Below are positions 37,226 through 45,684 of a DNA stretch of 64,000 nucleotides, piece by piece. Source of the stretch: Janthinobacterium psychrotolerans (GTDB lineage: Bacteria > Pseudomonadota > Gammaproteobacteria > Burkholderiales > Burkholderiaceae_D). Made by a program: the position numbers and the translations under genes. The notes below the pieces were generated by a model that saw only the letters and a list, made by a program, of their open reading frames with translations, made no database searches and had not been told where the DNA came from. Within the stretch, counting starts at the first letter, position 1. Each line of letters opens with the position of its first letter. The stretch spans positions 209,567-273,566 of the forward strand of contig NZ_LOCQ01000056.1 of the NCBI RefSeq assembly GCF_001677885.1, read 5' to 3'.

Positions 37226-38263
37226 ATGAACAAAACCGACACGCGCACGGTTTCGAACCGTATCGCGCAGCAATGCGCGCGCGCCATGCTGGCCGATGGC
37301 CACGATCCTGCCGATTTTTTCCGCCATACGGGCATCACCCAGGCGCAGCTCGACGAGCCTGGCGGGCGCATCAACGCCGAGCGGCACCGGCGCATGGTCA
37401 GCTATGTCCATCAGTTGCCGCCGCAGCGCGGCATCCTCGACCTCGACGTCACGCACTGGTTTGCGCATTTTTCGGGCGTGGCCCACGTCTGCTTCAACCG
37501 CCCCACCCTGCGCGGCGCAATCAACGAATTCCTGCATTTGCGTGGCCTGATCGGCCAGTTCGATTTCATGCTGATGAACGAGAACGGCTGCCTGATCGAG
37601 ATCGAATACCTGTCCGAATTTTGCCCGGCCGGCGGCGCCATGCAGGCGCTGGCCAATTTCCGCATGCTGTCCCTGGTCACGCGCGCCTACGACCAGGGCG
37701 CGCCCACCGTGTTCCAGGCCGGCTTTCGCGGCGCCGCGCCGCGCTTTGCGCCCGCCATCTCCGAGTGTTTCGGCGCGCCCGCCACGTTTGGCCAGGCGCG
37801 CAACACCCTGCGCTTCCGGGCGCCCGCGCTCGATATTCCCTTCGGCCAGTTCAACGCCACCCTGGCGCCGCATGCGCTGCGCCATGCCCAGGCACAGCTG
37901 CAAAGCCTGCAGGGCGCGCAGCTGTTTTCCGCGCGAGTGGAACAGGCCATCATCGATTTGCTGGGCCAGCAGGACGGCGCCGCCGCCGATGGCGCCAAGC
38001 TCCTGCCGGCCCTGTGCGATGGCCTGGCGATGAACCACTGGACCTTGCGCCGCCAGCTGCAGCAGGAACAAACCTCGTTTCGCGCGCTCGAGCTGCGCGC
38101 CAAAAGCCGCGAATCGCGCCGCCTGCTGCGCGAAACGACGCTCAGCGTGGCCGAAATCGGCGACCGCCTGGGCTTTTCCTCGCAAAGCGCATTCACGCGC
38201 TTTTTCAAGAACCAGTTCGAACTGCCGCCGGCGCGCTACCGTCAGGATGCGGCCGGAACGTAG
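37226..38263 (+). CDS. AraC-family transcriptional regulator
   Basis: The 345-aa product has an N-terminal AraC-type ligand domain of the OruR/ToxT-like kind (DPADFFRHTGITQAQLDEPG and LIEIEYLSEFCPAGG). The C-terminal helix-turn-helix pair includes RESRRLLRETTLSVAEIGDRLGFSSQSAFTRFFKNQFELPPARYR. The ATG at 37226 follows GGAGACGAAC, so it is chosen over longer in-frame starts. It is divergent from the GH3 gene across 222 bp. Ligand unknown. Confidence 0.88.
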   Translation: MNKTDTRTVSNRIAQQCARAMLADGHDPADFFRHTGITQAQLDEPGGRINAERHRRMVSYVHQLPPQRGILDLDVTHWFAHFSGVAHVCFNRPTLRGAINEFLHLRGLIGQFDFMLMNENGCLIEIEYLSEFCPAGGAMQALANFRMLSLVTRAYDQGAPTVFQAGFRGAAPRFAPAISECFGAPATFGQARNTLRFRAPALDIPFGQFNATLAPHALRHAQAQLQSLQGAQLFSARVEQAIIDLLGQQDGAAADGAKLLPALCDGLAMNHWTLRRQLQQEQTSFRALELRAKSRESRRLLRETTLSVAEIGDRLGFSSQSAFTRFFKNQFELPPARYRQDAAGT

Positions 38264-38299
38264 CAAGCATAGCTACGCTGGCCGATAGACGGCGGTCAA

Positions 38300-39523
38300 T
38301 CAGGACTGCAGCAACTCCAGCCGTCCCGCTTCGAGCTTGCGGCGGATATCCGTCACATCGACCGTTGCTTCGCTGGTCAGCCTGGACAATGTGCGAATTT
38401 CGCCGGCGATCACGGAAAACCCGCGCCCGGCCTCACCTGCCCTCGAGGCCTCCACCGCGGCGTTCAGCGCGATCAGATCGGTCTGCTGGGCGATGCGCTG
38501 GATCGCGCTGACAATCTCGCCGATATCCTTCAGGCTGGCCTCGAGCTGATCGTTGTACTTGACGCGCTGCCTTTGCGCCTCGTCGCGGTCTTTTTCGGCT
38601 TGTATGTCGGCCAGCGCGCCGACAGCGCGCAGCGCCGTGCCGTCGGCCGCGCGCTTGGTTTGCCCACGCGCTCGGAACCACCGGTATTGATCATTCTTGC
38701 AACGCAGGCGGTAGCAGACGTCATACGGCGTCGCGCCGGTCTTGTCGTTCAGATGGCGAAGAAACGCTGTCATCGTCGCCTCCTTGTCCTCCGGGTGCAG
38801 GCGCGAGGCCCAGCTATCGACCACATTGGGAAATTCGGATTCTTCCACAAACCCCAGCAACCGGCGAAACTGCGGCGACCACCAGAACACATTCCTGGGG
38901 TTGACCGGATCGCCGGCGACGACGGCCAGATCCCATACGCCGTCGTTGACGATCTCGCGCGACAACTCGAAGCGTGTGCGCGTGACTTCGAGATCGCGCT
39001 CCAGCGTCAGCGCCTCTTCGATGCTGACGAGCGTGCCGGCCACGCGCAACGGTGTGCCGTCCGAGGCGCGCAGCGTCTCGCCGCGTGCCCGGAACCAGCG
39101 ATAAACGCCATCCTTGCAACGCAAGCGGTACTTTACATCGTACGGCGTGCGGCCGGAACGATCTCCCATGTGGGCGGCAAAGGCCTTCAGCGTCGGCTGC
39201 TTGTCCTGCGGGTGCAGCAAGTCCGCCCAGCTTGCCAGTACGTTGGGAAAGTCCCGTTCATCCCGATAACCCACCAATTGACGAAACTTCGCGGACCAGA
39301 AAAAAGGATTGGCGGCGCCGGTCGTGTCATCGACAGGAACCTTCATGTCCCAAAATCCCTCGCCCGAGGCGTGGAGCACCAGATCGAAGCGCATCTGCAT
39401 ATCGTCGAGCTCGCCGCGCAACTCGTCCGCTTCTTGCTCCATGGCATCAAGTTCGGCGGCCGCCTGCGCATTCGGCGCAGGGGGGACGTTCTTCCAAAGA
39501 GAAGACAGCAGGTTCTTCAGCAT
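38300..39523 (-). CDS. Soluble double-PAS MCP-like signalling protein (BdlA-like)
   Basis: The 407-aa product has no membrane segment. A short coiled coil (about 20-45) precedes two PAS domains (about 45-165 and 175-300), each with the [26 protein letters not shown] repeat and RWFRARG. The C-terminal 90 residues hold only the chemoreceptor hairpin tip, [37 protein letters not shown], without a full methylation region. The layout recalls BdlA of Pseudomonas aeruginosa, which governs biofilm dispersion; the link is by architecture. No che genes are near. Confidence 0.82.
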   Translation of the reverse strand: MLKNLLSSLWKNVPPAPNAQAAAELDAMEQEADELRGELDDMQMRFDLVLHASGEGFWDMKVPVDDTTGAANPFFWSAKFRQLVGYRDERDFPNVLASWADLLHPQDKQPTLKAFAAHMGDRSGRTPYDVKYRLRCKDGVYRWFRARGETLRASDGTPLRVAGTLVSIEEALTLERDLEVTRTRFELSREIVNDGVWDLAVVAGDPVNPRNVFWWSPQFRRLLGFVEESEFPNVVDSWASRLHPEDKEATMTAFLRHLNDKTGATPYDVCYRLRCKNDQYRWFRARGQTKRAADGTALRAVGALADIQAEKDRDEAQRQRVKYNDQLEASLKDIGEIVSAIQRIAQQTDLIALNAAVEASRAGEAGRGFSVIAGEIRTLSRLTSEATVDVTDIRRKLEAGRLELLQS

Positions 39524-39542
39524 TCTGGTACTCCTTGTTGTT

Positions 39543-39568
39543 CAGTCCGGCCGCGCCATGCCGGACTG
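39543..39568. other. 9-bp hairpin in the leader of the PAS-MCP gene
   Basis: CAGTCCGGC and GCCGGACTG pair perfectly around an 8-base loop (CGCGCCAT). It lies 20 bases upstream of the minus-strand start codon at 39523, in the likely 5' leader. Neither strand has a T run after it, so it is more likely a leader structure or operator than a terminator. Confidence 0.35.
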
Positions 39569-39736
39569 CAATGAAATGTTAATTAGGCATGTTTAATTGC
39601 ATTATGGCATTTTCTATCCCGTCGTGTCACACGCTTGTGCATTGTTTTTCTCAGTGCGCGTCCGCAGCCCGCTGTTCCCGGAGCAGCCACCAGCTAAAGC
39701 CACAACATCGCCCACGCCAGCTTCTATCCCGCCACC

Positions 39737-40057
39737 ATGCATACGCGCGCCGTGTATTGCCATGAGGAGGTGATCGGCTTCCTGATGTTTGTCTCGCCGG
39801 ACGACGACGATCCGCCCGGCCACTGCCAGGTCTGGCGCTTCATGATCGACCACCGCCGCCAGGGTCAGGGCCACGGCGGGGCCGCCCTTGCCCTGGCGCT
39901 GGCGCAAATCCGTGCCCACCCGGACGTGCGCAGCATCGAAATTTGCTACAAGGCGGGCAATGCCAACGCGAAACAGTTCTACACCAGCGTGGGGTTCGTG
40001 GAAACAGGGCTGGACGCCGATGGCAATGACATGCTGGCCATCATCGAGCTTGCCTGA
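39737..40057 (+). pseudogene. N-terminally truncated GNAT acetyltransferase
   Basis: The 106-aa frame carries a GNAT core: VIGFLMFVSPDDD, WRFMIDHRRQGQGHGGAALALAL (motif A, acetyl-CoA binding) and the C-terminal NANAKQFYTSVGFVETG. The first 55 or so residues of a normal PaiA/BltD-like enzyme are missing. The frame reads through SHNIAHASFYPATM before the ATG and hits an in-frame TAA at 39694, so homologous-looking sequence continues without a start. A base change in the AAA run near 39694 could rejoin the frames, but this is guesswork. It may be a decayed gene or a short active domain. Confidence 0.55.
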
Positions 40058-40132
40058 CGCCGTTTCAATCAGCGGGCAGAAAGGCGCCAGATGCGCTAAG
40101 CTCTTGCCGCCCGCCCTCACACAAGGAATACC

Positions 40133-40420
40133 ATGACCCTGATCGCCGTCGCCACCATCGATGCCAAAGCCGACCATATCGCCGCCGTGCGCGCCGCGCT
40201 GGAAGCGGTGGTGCCGCCCAGCCGCGCCGAGAGCACCTGTTTGCGCTATGAGCTGCACCTGGACAATAAAATCCCCACCCGCTTCATCATGCTGGAAGAA
40301 TGGGCCAACGAGGCCGCCTTGCGCGCACATGAAACGACGCCCCACTTCAAGGCGCTGGTAGCCGCTGTCGGCGACAAGGTCGTCAATATTGATGTGGCCG
40401 AACTGAGCAAACTGGCCTGA
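40133..40420 (+). CDS. Antibiotic biosynthesis monooxygenase-domain protein (YgiN-like)
   Basis: The 95-aa protein is a single ABM/dimeric alpha-beta barrel domain: LIAVATIDAKADHIAAVRAAL, TRFIMLEEWANEAALRAHETTPHFKALV. This is the signature pattern of YgiN-type quinol monooxygenases and related heme-free oxygenases. It has an ACAAGGAATACC ribosome site. It is a single small gene with no clear partner. Confidence 0.85.
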   Translation: MTLIAVATIDAKADHIAAVRAALEAVVPPSRAESTCLRYELHLDNKIPTRFIMLEEWANEAALRAHETTPHFKALVAAVGDKVVNIDVAELSKLA

Positions 40421-40471
40421 ATCTGGCGCCAGCATCAATCGCGCGCGCCCGCGGAAAGGTTGCCATATAGA

Positions 40472-41065
40472 ATGTGGCAACTTTTCTCGATACTTGCCAT
40501 GATCACTATTTCTGCCCTACGCGCCACCGCAGCCCTTGCCGCACTGACCTTCACCCTTGGCGCCTCGGCGCAAGCGCCCATGCCCGATCTGGTGGGCGAC
40601 TACAATCTGGCTTCGTCGTCCACCGTGCCGGCCAGCACCTGGGGCTACTCCAAGGGCCGCATCGCCATCAAGCAGCTCGATGACAAGCATTTGATGATCG
40701 TGCTGTCATGCGAATGGAAACGCGAACCGAAGGCCGTCTGCGGCGATTATTTCTACGCCCAGTGGCGCGACGACGGCCTGTACCTGCAGGACATGAATAC
40801 CTTCGCCATGCGCCTGTATTTCGACCCGGCCTCGCGCAAGCTGACCATTATTTCGCGCGGCGCCGACGCCAGGGCCAGCGTGCGCCACGACATGTTCGCC
40901 GCCACCACCGCGCCATTGACCGATCCCGCCCTGGTACGGCGCATGAAGCGCGAGCAGAGCAATGCCGACAGCAAGGAAAACCGCCGCGTCTTCGGCCCCT
41001 ACAACAAATGGGACTACAAGGAGAACCGCATCGAATTCCAGCAGCAAGCCGCCGTCAAACCATGA
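40472..41065 (+). CDS. Exported hypothetical protein, first of a coupled pair
   Basis: The product (about 197 aa) starts MWQLFSILAMITISALRATAALAALTF; an alternative start at 40499 (MITISAL...) gives a cleaner signal peptide cut after ASAQA. The mature part includes STWGYSKGRIAIKQLDDKHLMI, LSCEWKREPKAVCGDYFYAQW and RVFGPYNKWDYKENRIEF; two cysteines could form a disulfide. No family is recognised. Its stop overlaps the next start (ATGA), so the pair is probably functional together. Confidence 0.7.
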   Translation: MWQLFSILAMITISALRATAALAALTFTLGASAQAPMPDLVGDYNLASSSTVPASTWGYSKGRIAIKQLDDKHLMIVLSCEWKREPKAVCGDYFYAQWRDDGLYLQDMNTFAMRLYFDPASRKLTIISRGADARASVRHDMFAATTAPLTDPALVRRMKREQSNADSKENRRVFGPYNKWDYKENRIEFQQQAAVKP

Positions 41066-41775
41066 TGCGGCGCCAGTTGCTGCGCCTGGCTGGCGCCCTG
41101 CTCTGCTCACCCGCGCTGGTGCGCGCGGCCGACACCGGCTTGAGCGGCGCCGTGCGCACGCGCATCCTGGCCGCCATCGCGCAGCCAGCGCCCAGGGTGC
41201 TCAATGTGCAGCACCTGGCCCTGATACGCCGGTTCAATATCGGCTGGTCGCCGGTGGAAAGCGGCGCGCCGATGCTGCACCCGGGGCAGCCGCTGGGCAA
41301 GGGCGACACGCTGGCGCTGGCCATGCAGGCGACCGCCGTCAAGGACGCTGCGCTGGCCGCGCAGCGCCTGATCGAAGCGGCGCAGCTGCTGCCCGACTTC
41401 ATGCAGATGGCCAGGCTCAAACCGGGCAGCTATGCGCTCGGCAAGACCAGCTTTGCGTTTGGCGAACGCCATCAGCTGCTGCTGCGCCGGCAATCGTGGA
41501 TCACCATGGAAATGCTGGGACTGGAAGCGGGCGACTACCTGAGCGAAGGCTATTGGCCCACGCCGTCGGTCGACGGCAAGCGGCCCTACGGCGACTTCAC
41601 GAATTATCCTGTGGAGATGGCGCAGGCGCTGGGCCTGCCCGTGCGCAAGCGGGCGGACGGCGCCCTGGTGGTCACGCCGGCGCTCGAAAACGAGCTAGAA
41701 GCGCTGCACCAACAGACCATGCCGGCGATGCAGGTCTTCGTGCGCCACGCGGGGCTGATGCGCAGTACGGTTTAA
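41062..41775 (+). CDS. Exported hypothetical protein, second of a coupled pair
   Basis: The 237-aa product starts MMRRQLLRLAGALLCSPALVRAADTG, a signal peptide with a clear AXA-type cleavage site. The remainder is rich in Ala and Leu and contains LALIRRFNIGWSPVESGAPMLHPGQP and ANYVLxSPS-unlike sequence, with no known motif. It overlaps the upstream gene by four bases. An IS element sits 11 bases past its stop, leaving the gene intact. Function unknown. Confidence 0.7.
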   Translation: MMRRQLLRLAGALLCSPALVRAADTGLSGAVRTRILAAIAQPAPRVLNVQHLALIRRFNIGWSPVESGAPMLHPGQPLGKGDTLALAMQATAVKDAALAAQRLIEAAQLLPDFMQMARLKPGSYALGKTSFAFGERHQLLLRRQSWITMEMLGLEAGDYLSEGYWPTPSVDGKRPYGDFTNYPVEMAQALGLPVRKRADGALVVTPALENELEALHQQTMPAMQVFVRHAGLMRSTV

Positions 41776-41778
41776 ACA

Positions 41779-41786
41779 TTGCAAAA
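41779..41786 (+). repeat. Left target-site duplication of the IS element (TTGCAAAA)
   Basis: TTGCAAAA directly abuts the left terminal inverted repeat, and the identical octamer follows the right end at 42607-42614. An 8-bp duplication is the length produced by IS1595-family transposition. Confidence 0.85.
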
Positions 41787-42606
41787 GGCTATCTCAGCGA
41801 AAACGGTGGGAACGCCGTGAAATCCAGGTCCATGGCCTGCAGCGCTATCGCTGCGTGCCCTGCCGCAAAACCTTCAACGCCTTGAGCGGCACGCCGCTGG
41901 CGCACCTGCACCACAAGGAACGCTGGCTGGCCTATGCCGACTGTCTGCTCAACTCGTTTTCGGTACGCAAGGCCGCCAGCCAGGTAAGCATCCATCGCAA
42001 CACCAGTTTTCGCTGGCGCCACCGGTTTCTGGCGCTGGCCAAGACTGACCGGCCACGCTGCCTGCACGGCATCACCGAGGCCGACGACATGTATCTGCTG
42101 GAGTCGCAAAAAGGTTCAAGACACATGACGCGGCCGGCACGCCAGCGCGGTGGCCGCGCCAGCCAGCGTGGCATCTCCAACGAGCAGGTGTGCGTGCTGG
42201 TGGCGCGCGACCGCACCGGCCAAACCATCGATTTCGTCGTCGGCCTGGGCCAGCTGACCAAGGCCACACTGCACGCCTGCCTGCCGCCGGTGATCGACCG
42301 TGACATTTTATTGGTCAGCGATGGCCATCCGGCCTATCCCGTGTTTGCCAGGGAAATCGGCATCGAACATGCGGCGGTCAACCTGCGCGCCGGCATCCGC
42401 GTGCGCGGCACCGTGCATGTGCAGAATGTCAACGCCTATCACAGCCGGCTGCGCGGCTGGCTGCGTGCGTTTCATGGCGTGGCCACGCGCTACCTGCCCA
42501 ACTACCTGGGCTGGCGCTGGATACTCGACGCCAAAAGAATATTGTCCCCCGAAAGCTTGCTCAGGGCCACTGTGGGCACGTTCCCACATTTGATGGTGAC
42601 ATAGCC
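41787..42606 (+). mobile_element. IS1595-family-like insertion sequence (820 bp)
   Basis: The ends are imperfect 28-bp terminal inverted repeats, both opening GGCTAT and both closing TGGGAACG, matching at 21 of 28 positions. The element is flanked by the octamer TTGCAAAA on each side. The transposase covers most of it. The left repeat lies only about 50 bases from the zinc-ribbon second half of the transposase, so the usual N-terminal coding part is missing and the copy is probably defective. The insertion fell between a hypothetical gene and a hairpin, interrupting no coding sequence. Confidence 0.85.
41855..42604 (+). CDS. ISXO2/IS1595-type transposase, apparently N-terminally shortened
   Basis: The 249-aa frame begins at a GTG within RYRCVPCRKTFNAL, the second half of the zinc ribbon; the first CXXC pair that normally precedes it is absent. 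Next comes a helix-turn-helix-like region (SVRKAASQVSIHRNTSFRWRHRFLAL) and the DDE-type catalytic domain: EADDMYL, LLVSDGHPAYP and AYHSRLRGWLRAFHGVATRYLPNYLGW. The acidic triad appears present. It ends two bases before the IS right end. Because of the missing ribbon half and lack of a good start, activity is doubtful. Confidence 0.75.
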   Translation: MPCRKTFNALSGTPLAHLHHKERWLAYADCLLNSFSVRKAASQVSIHRNTSFRWRHRFLALAKTDRPRCLHGITEADDMYLLESQKGSRHMTRPARQRGGRASQRGISNEQVCVLVARDRTGQTIDFVVGLGQLTKATLHACLPPVIDRDILLVSDGHPAYPVFAREIGIEHAAVNLRAGIRVRGTVHVQNVNAYHSRLRGWLRAFHGVATRYLPNYLGWRWILDAKRILSPESLLRATVGTFPHLMVT

Positions 42607-42614
42607 TTGCAAAA
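42607..42614 (+). repeat. Right target-site duplication of the IS element (TTGCAAAA)
   Basis: This octamer is identical to 41779-41786 and directly follows the right terminal repeat, fixing the element boundary. Confidence 0.85.
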
Positions 42615-42621
42615 ACGCCAG

Positions 42622-42637
42622 CCTGCCTTCTGGCAGG
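42622..42637. terminator. Hairpin just beyond the IS insertion
   Basis: CCTGCC, loop TTCT, GGCAGG forms a 6-bp stem eight bases past the target duplication. There is no T run on the plus strand; on the minus strand CTGGCG then TTTTT follows. It may originally have been the terminator of the upstream pair, now separated by the IS. Confidence 0.35.
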
Positions 42638-42697
42638 TGCGCGCGGCGCCGCAAAGCGCCAGGATGACAGATCCATCTTCTGCAAGAAAGCACCGCC

Positions 42698-43333
42698 ATG
42701 ACCACCAATCCGCCCAGCCAGCACCCCGCGCGCCACCCGATCGGCATCGCCCACGGCGTCACCTTCGACGTGGTGGCCTGGGGCCCGGCCATGGCCGATG
42801 TCGACCTGAGCGTGGCCTGCATGTTCGAACACGAAGTGGGCGGCGCGCCGATCGCCGGCGGGCTGCTGGCGCTGGACCAGGCCCTGGGCGGCCGGCTGAT
42901 GCGGCTGCGCGCCAGTGGCACCTTTCGCGCCCAGGCCATGGAAACGTTGCTGATCACCGCACCCTCGGCCGCCCTGGCGCCGCGCGCGGTGCTGGTGATC
43001 GGCCTGGGCGACCCTGGCGAACTCACCTCCGACGTGCTGCGCCGCGCCACCCGCGTGGCCATGCGCGAGGCGATCCGCCACGGCGCGCGCTCGATGGCGT
43101 TTGCGCCCAGCGTGCTTGACGCGGGGCATACCGACAACGCCGCGCTGAACATGCCGGAAGTCATGCTCGACGGCATGCTCGGCGCGCTGTCAGCCGACAT
43201 GCTGCTGGCCGACACCGGCCTGGCGACCGCCCCCGTGCTGCGCCATTGCACGTTTGACGTGGGCGCGGCACGGGTCGAGTCGGCCGCCCTGGCGTTCGCC
43301 ACCGCATTTGCCAAGCTGCATGATGACAAATAG
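42698..43333 (+). CDS. Stand-alone M17 (leucyl aminopeptidase) N-terminal domain
   Basis: The 211-aa product matches only the N-terminal macro-domain-like part of cytosol aminopeptidases: ADVDLSVACMFEHEVGGAP, LLALDQALGGRLMRLRASGTF and ETLLITAPSAALAPRAVLVIGLGD. The catalytic M17 domain with the NTDAEGR signature is absent and the gene ends cleanly, so this is a single-domain protein and not a peptidase. Macro-like folds can bind nucleotides or act in protein assembly; role unknown. Confidence 0.75.
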   Translation: MTTNPPSQHPARHPIGIAHGVTFDVVAWGPAMADVDLSVACMFEHEVGGAPIAGGLLALDQALGGRLMRLRASGTFRAQAMETLLITAPSAALAPRAVLVIGLGDPGELTSDVLRRATRVAMREAIRHGARSMAFAPSVLDAGHTDNAALNMPEVMLDGMLGALSADMLLADTGLATAPVLRHCTFDVGAARVESAALAFATAFAKLHDDK

Positions 43334-43433
43334 CAAAATCACTGACATGTGAGTTATCGAACAGTGGCCCGGCGCCGCGTGACCGATTCTTGATCCGGAC
43401 GACTTCGTCCACGCTTTCGAGAAGGGTCATACC

Positions 43434-44438
43434 ATGGATGACAACACCAACCGCGCGCGCCGCCATTTCGTCGGCGCCGCTGCCGGCGGCGCCCTTGCCT
43501 CGGTCGTCGCACCGGCAATGTCGCAGTCAGGCACCGCCCAGGCCAGCCGCACCGCCGGCCTGCCGCCCGACCCCGTGACGCAATATCCACAGCCGCCGTT
43601 CGCCATCCAGCAACAGCCCTGGCCCGGCCTGACAAGCAAGATGAATCCGCGCCCCGACCACGGCGAAACCAGTTACCAGGGCTCCGCACGCCTGACGGGC
43701 CGGCGCGCACTGATTACCGGCGGCGACTCGGGCATCGGCCGGGCGGCCGCGATTGCCTATGCGCGCGAAGGCGCCGACGTGGCCATCAACTACCTGCCGG
43801 CCGAGGAGCAGGACGCGCGCGAAGTGGCGCAGCTGATACGCGCCGCCGGCCGCAAGGCCGTCACCATCCCCGGCGACATCAGGGACGAAGCGTTTTGCCA
43901 GAAACTGGTAGCCGAAGCGGCGCGCGCGCTCGGTGGCCTCGACATCCTGGTCAACAACGCGGCGCGGCAGTTCTCGGCGCAGTCCATCGTGGACATGACC
44001 ACCGCCCACTTCGACGAGACCTTCAAGACCAATGTCTATGCGATGTTCTGGATCACCAGGGCGGCCATCCCCCTGATGAAACCGGGCTCGGCCATCATCA
44101 ACACCTCGTCCGTCAACGCCTACGACCCCAGCGAAAACCTGCTCGATTATGCCGCCACCAAGGGCGCCATCATGATTTTCACCAAGGGCCTGGCCAAGCA
44201 ACTGGCCAGCCAGGGCATCCGCGTCAACGCCGTCGCGCCCGGCCCGTTCTGGACCCCGCTGCAAGTGACCGGCGGCCAGCCGCCCGACAAGCTGCCGGCC
44301 TTCGGCAAGGACACGCCGATGGCCCGGCCCGGCCAGCCAGCGGAACTGGCGGGCGTGTATGTGCTGCTGGCGTCGGGAGAGTCGAGCTATGCGACAGGCC
44401 AGGTATATGGCGCTGTCGGCGGCAATGGCGGGCCCTGA
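43434..44438 (+). CDS. SDR oxidoreductase with Tat-like leader (YghA-type)
   Basis: The 334-aa protein has the leader [20 protein letters not shown], resembling a twin-arginine signal though the spacing RAR-R is imperfect. The SDR core contains [38 protein letters not shown] and the catalytic Tyr in [19 protein letters not shown]. The [12 protein letters not shown] stretch and [30 protein letters not shown] end match YghA/general stress protein 39-type enzymes. A GAGAAGGG site precedes the ATG. Confidence 0.88.
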   Translation: MDDNTNRARRHFVGAAAGGALASVVAPAMSQSGTAQASRTAGLPPDPVTQYPQPPFAIQQQPWPGLTSKMNPRPDHGETSYQGSARLTGRRALITGGDSGIGRAAAIAYAREGADVAINYLPAEEQDAREVAQLIRAAGRKAVTIPGDIRDEAFCQKLVAEAARALGGLDILVNNAARQFSAQSIVDMTTAHFDETFKTNVYAMFWITRAAIPLMKPGSAIINTSSVNAYDPSENLLDYAATKGAIMIFTKGLAKQLASQGIRVNAVAPGPFWTPLQVTGGQPPDKLPAFGKDTPMARPGQPAELAGVYVLLASGESSYATGQVYGAVGGNGGP

Positions 44439-44452
44439 TGTTCCTGCCATGT

Positions 44453-44719
44453 TCAGCCGGACCGCGATGGGCAGGCCAGCTCGGCGCCGCCGATCATCTT
44501 TGGCGGCGAAGGACTGTATCTGCGCGCATGAACCAGCACGCGCAGGGCGATGTCCAGCGGCACTTGCTGCTCGTTCAGGTATGTGGCCGCAGCGAACGTT
44601 CCCAGCATCTCCTGGAAAATAATCGCGACATCTATTTTCTGCGCCATCAGGGCATTTGTCCGTCTCTGCTTTTCAGGTTCAGCCTCCTGCAGGCTGGGCA
44701 TCGTATTATTGTTTTTCAT
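44453..44719 (-). CDS. Small hypothetical protein downstream of the ECF sigma gene
   Basis: The 88-aa product starts MKNNNTMPSLQEAEPEKQRR and continues ALMAQKIDVAIIFQEMLGTFAAATYLNEQQVPLDIALRVLVHARRYS. There is no membrane helix or zinc site as expected for an anti-sigma factor. A GTG twelve bases upstream would overlap the sigma stop directly; the choice of start is uncertain. The tight linkage to the sigma gene suggests a common function, possibly regulatory. Family unknown. Confidence 0.6.
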   Translation of the reverse strand: MKNNNTMPSLQEAEPEKQRRTNALMAQKIDVAIIFQEMLGTFAAATYLNEQQVPLDIALRVLVHARRYSPSPPKMIGGAELACPSRSG

Positions 44720-44727
44720 AGGCCAAC

Positions 44728-45354
44728 TCACTCGTCTCGCGCCTTCCCGCGTTGTCGCCCATTCAACTGCCGAACCCTGCTGCCGAATTCATCTTTTTCG
44801 ATTATTTTCATGATGGACTCCCTGGCACGGTGAAGGCGGCTCTTGACGGTTCCCACCGGGCATTCCATTTTCACGGCGATTTCAGCATAGCTGCAGCCTT
44901 CACTTTCCCGCAGCACGAAGATCTCTCTTAAAAATGGCGGGAATCGACTGATGACATCGATGATTTCCATTTCCTGCTGCATGGCGATATAAATGGATTC
45001 GGGATCTTCCGCATCGCGCGCTTCGAGGTTGAATGGCGGACCACCAAGGTCCTGCATCGAGCGACAAATACAAAAACCATCACTCAACATTTTCTTGTGG
45101 TGAAGTTTTATGCAATTCATGGTAATTGAAAAGAGCCAGGTAAAAAACATTGATTCGCCTCGGAAATTTTTTAATCCTTGATACGCCTTGAAAAATATTA
45201 TCTGTATCAGGTCGTCAATATCCTGCTGATTGTTGACATGGCGCCGAATCAGCTGACACACTTTTTTTCGATAGCGCAGATACAGGGCCTCGAAAGCCTC
45301 CTTGTTGCCTGCCCTGGCATTTTCCACCAAGAAATTTTCATTATCGTAAAGCAT
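44728..45354 (-). CDS. ECF-type sigma factor
   Basis: The 208-aa product has region 2 (LYLRYRKKVCQLIRRHVNNQQDIDDLIQIIFFKAYQGL, where DDLIQ is the core-binding segment) and region 4 (PPFLREIFVLRESEGCSYAEIAVKMECPVGTVKSRLHRARESI). The ATG at 45354 follows GGAG, so it is preferred over a start 45 bases upstream. No anti-sigma gene is recognised; a small unknown gene is coupled. Expression signals probably lie in the AT-rich gap upstream. Confidence 0.88.
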   Translation of the reverse strand: MLYDNENFLVENARAGNKEAFEALYLRYRKKVCQLIRRHVNNQQDIDDLIQIIFFKAYQGLKNFRGESMFFTWLFSITMNCIKLHHKKMLSDGFCICRSMQDLGGPPFNLEARDAEDPESIYIAMQQEMEIIDVISRFPPFLREIFVLRESEGCSYAEIAVKMECPVGTVKSRLHRARESIMKIIEKDEFGSRVRQLNGRQRGKARDE

Positions 45355-45684
45355 TTTTACTCCACGAACATAAAGGCAGAGCTCGTATCCTATCAGCAAG
45401 AAATCGCTCTTCTCTCTACATGATGGAGACTATTGATACATATCAACATAAAATAATGCAAACAGATTTTTATACAACTGCAACCAGCAAGACAAATTAA
45501 GCCTCGCGCAATTTATCTACAAATAAAAGAAATTTTACTTTTCAAAATTAAATATATGTTTCCTTAAAAAAATTTCCTTATAAAAAAAATTGCAAATTAC
45601 TTATGGCCGCATGCGTGACAAAAAAATTTTATGTAGTAATATTAAAAACATACCAGGCTGATCAAATGAAGAAATATCCGTTCC
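45355..45684. promoter_or_regulatory. AT-rich gene-free divergent region upstream of the sigma factor
   Basis: These 330 bases are strikingly AT-rich compared with the rest of the window, with runs such as AAAAAAATTTCC near 45570 and TTATAAAAAAAATTG near 45580. No credible gene is present. The region must hold promoters for the ECF sigma operon (minus) and the 79-aa gene (plus). Such composition is often bound by H-NS-like proteins (MvaT/Bph3), an inference. Confidence 0.5.

Noticed and set aside
38259..38277. Hairpin CGTAGC/GCTACG between the AraC and PAS-MCP stop codons
   Set aside because: Only six base pairs and no T run on either strand; a terminator is possible but not supported.
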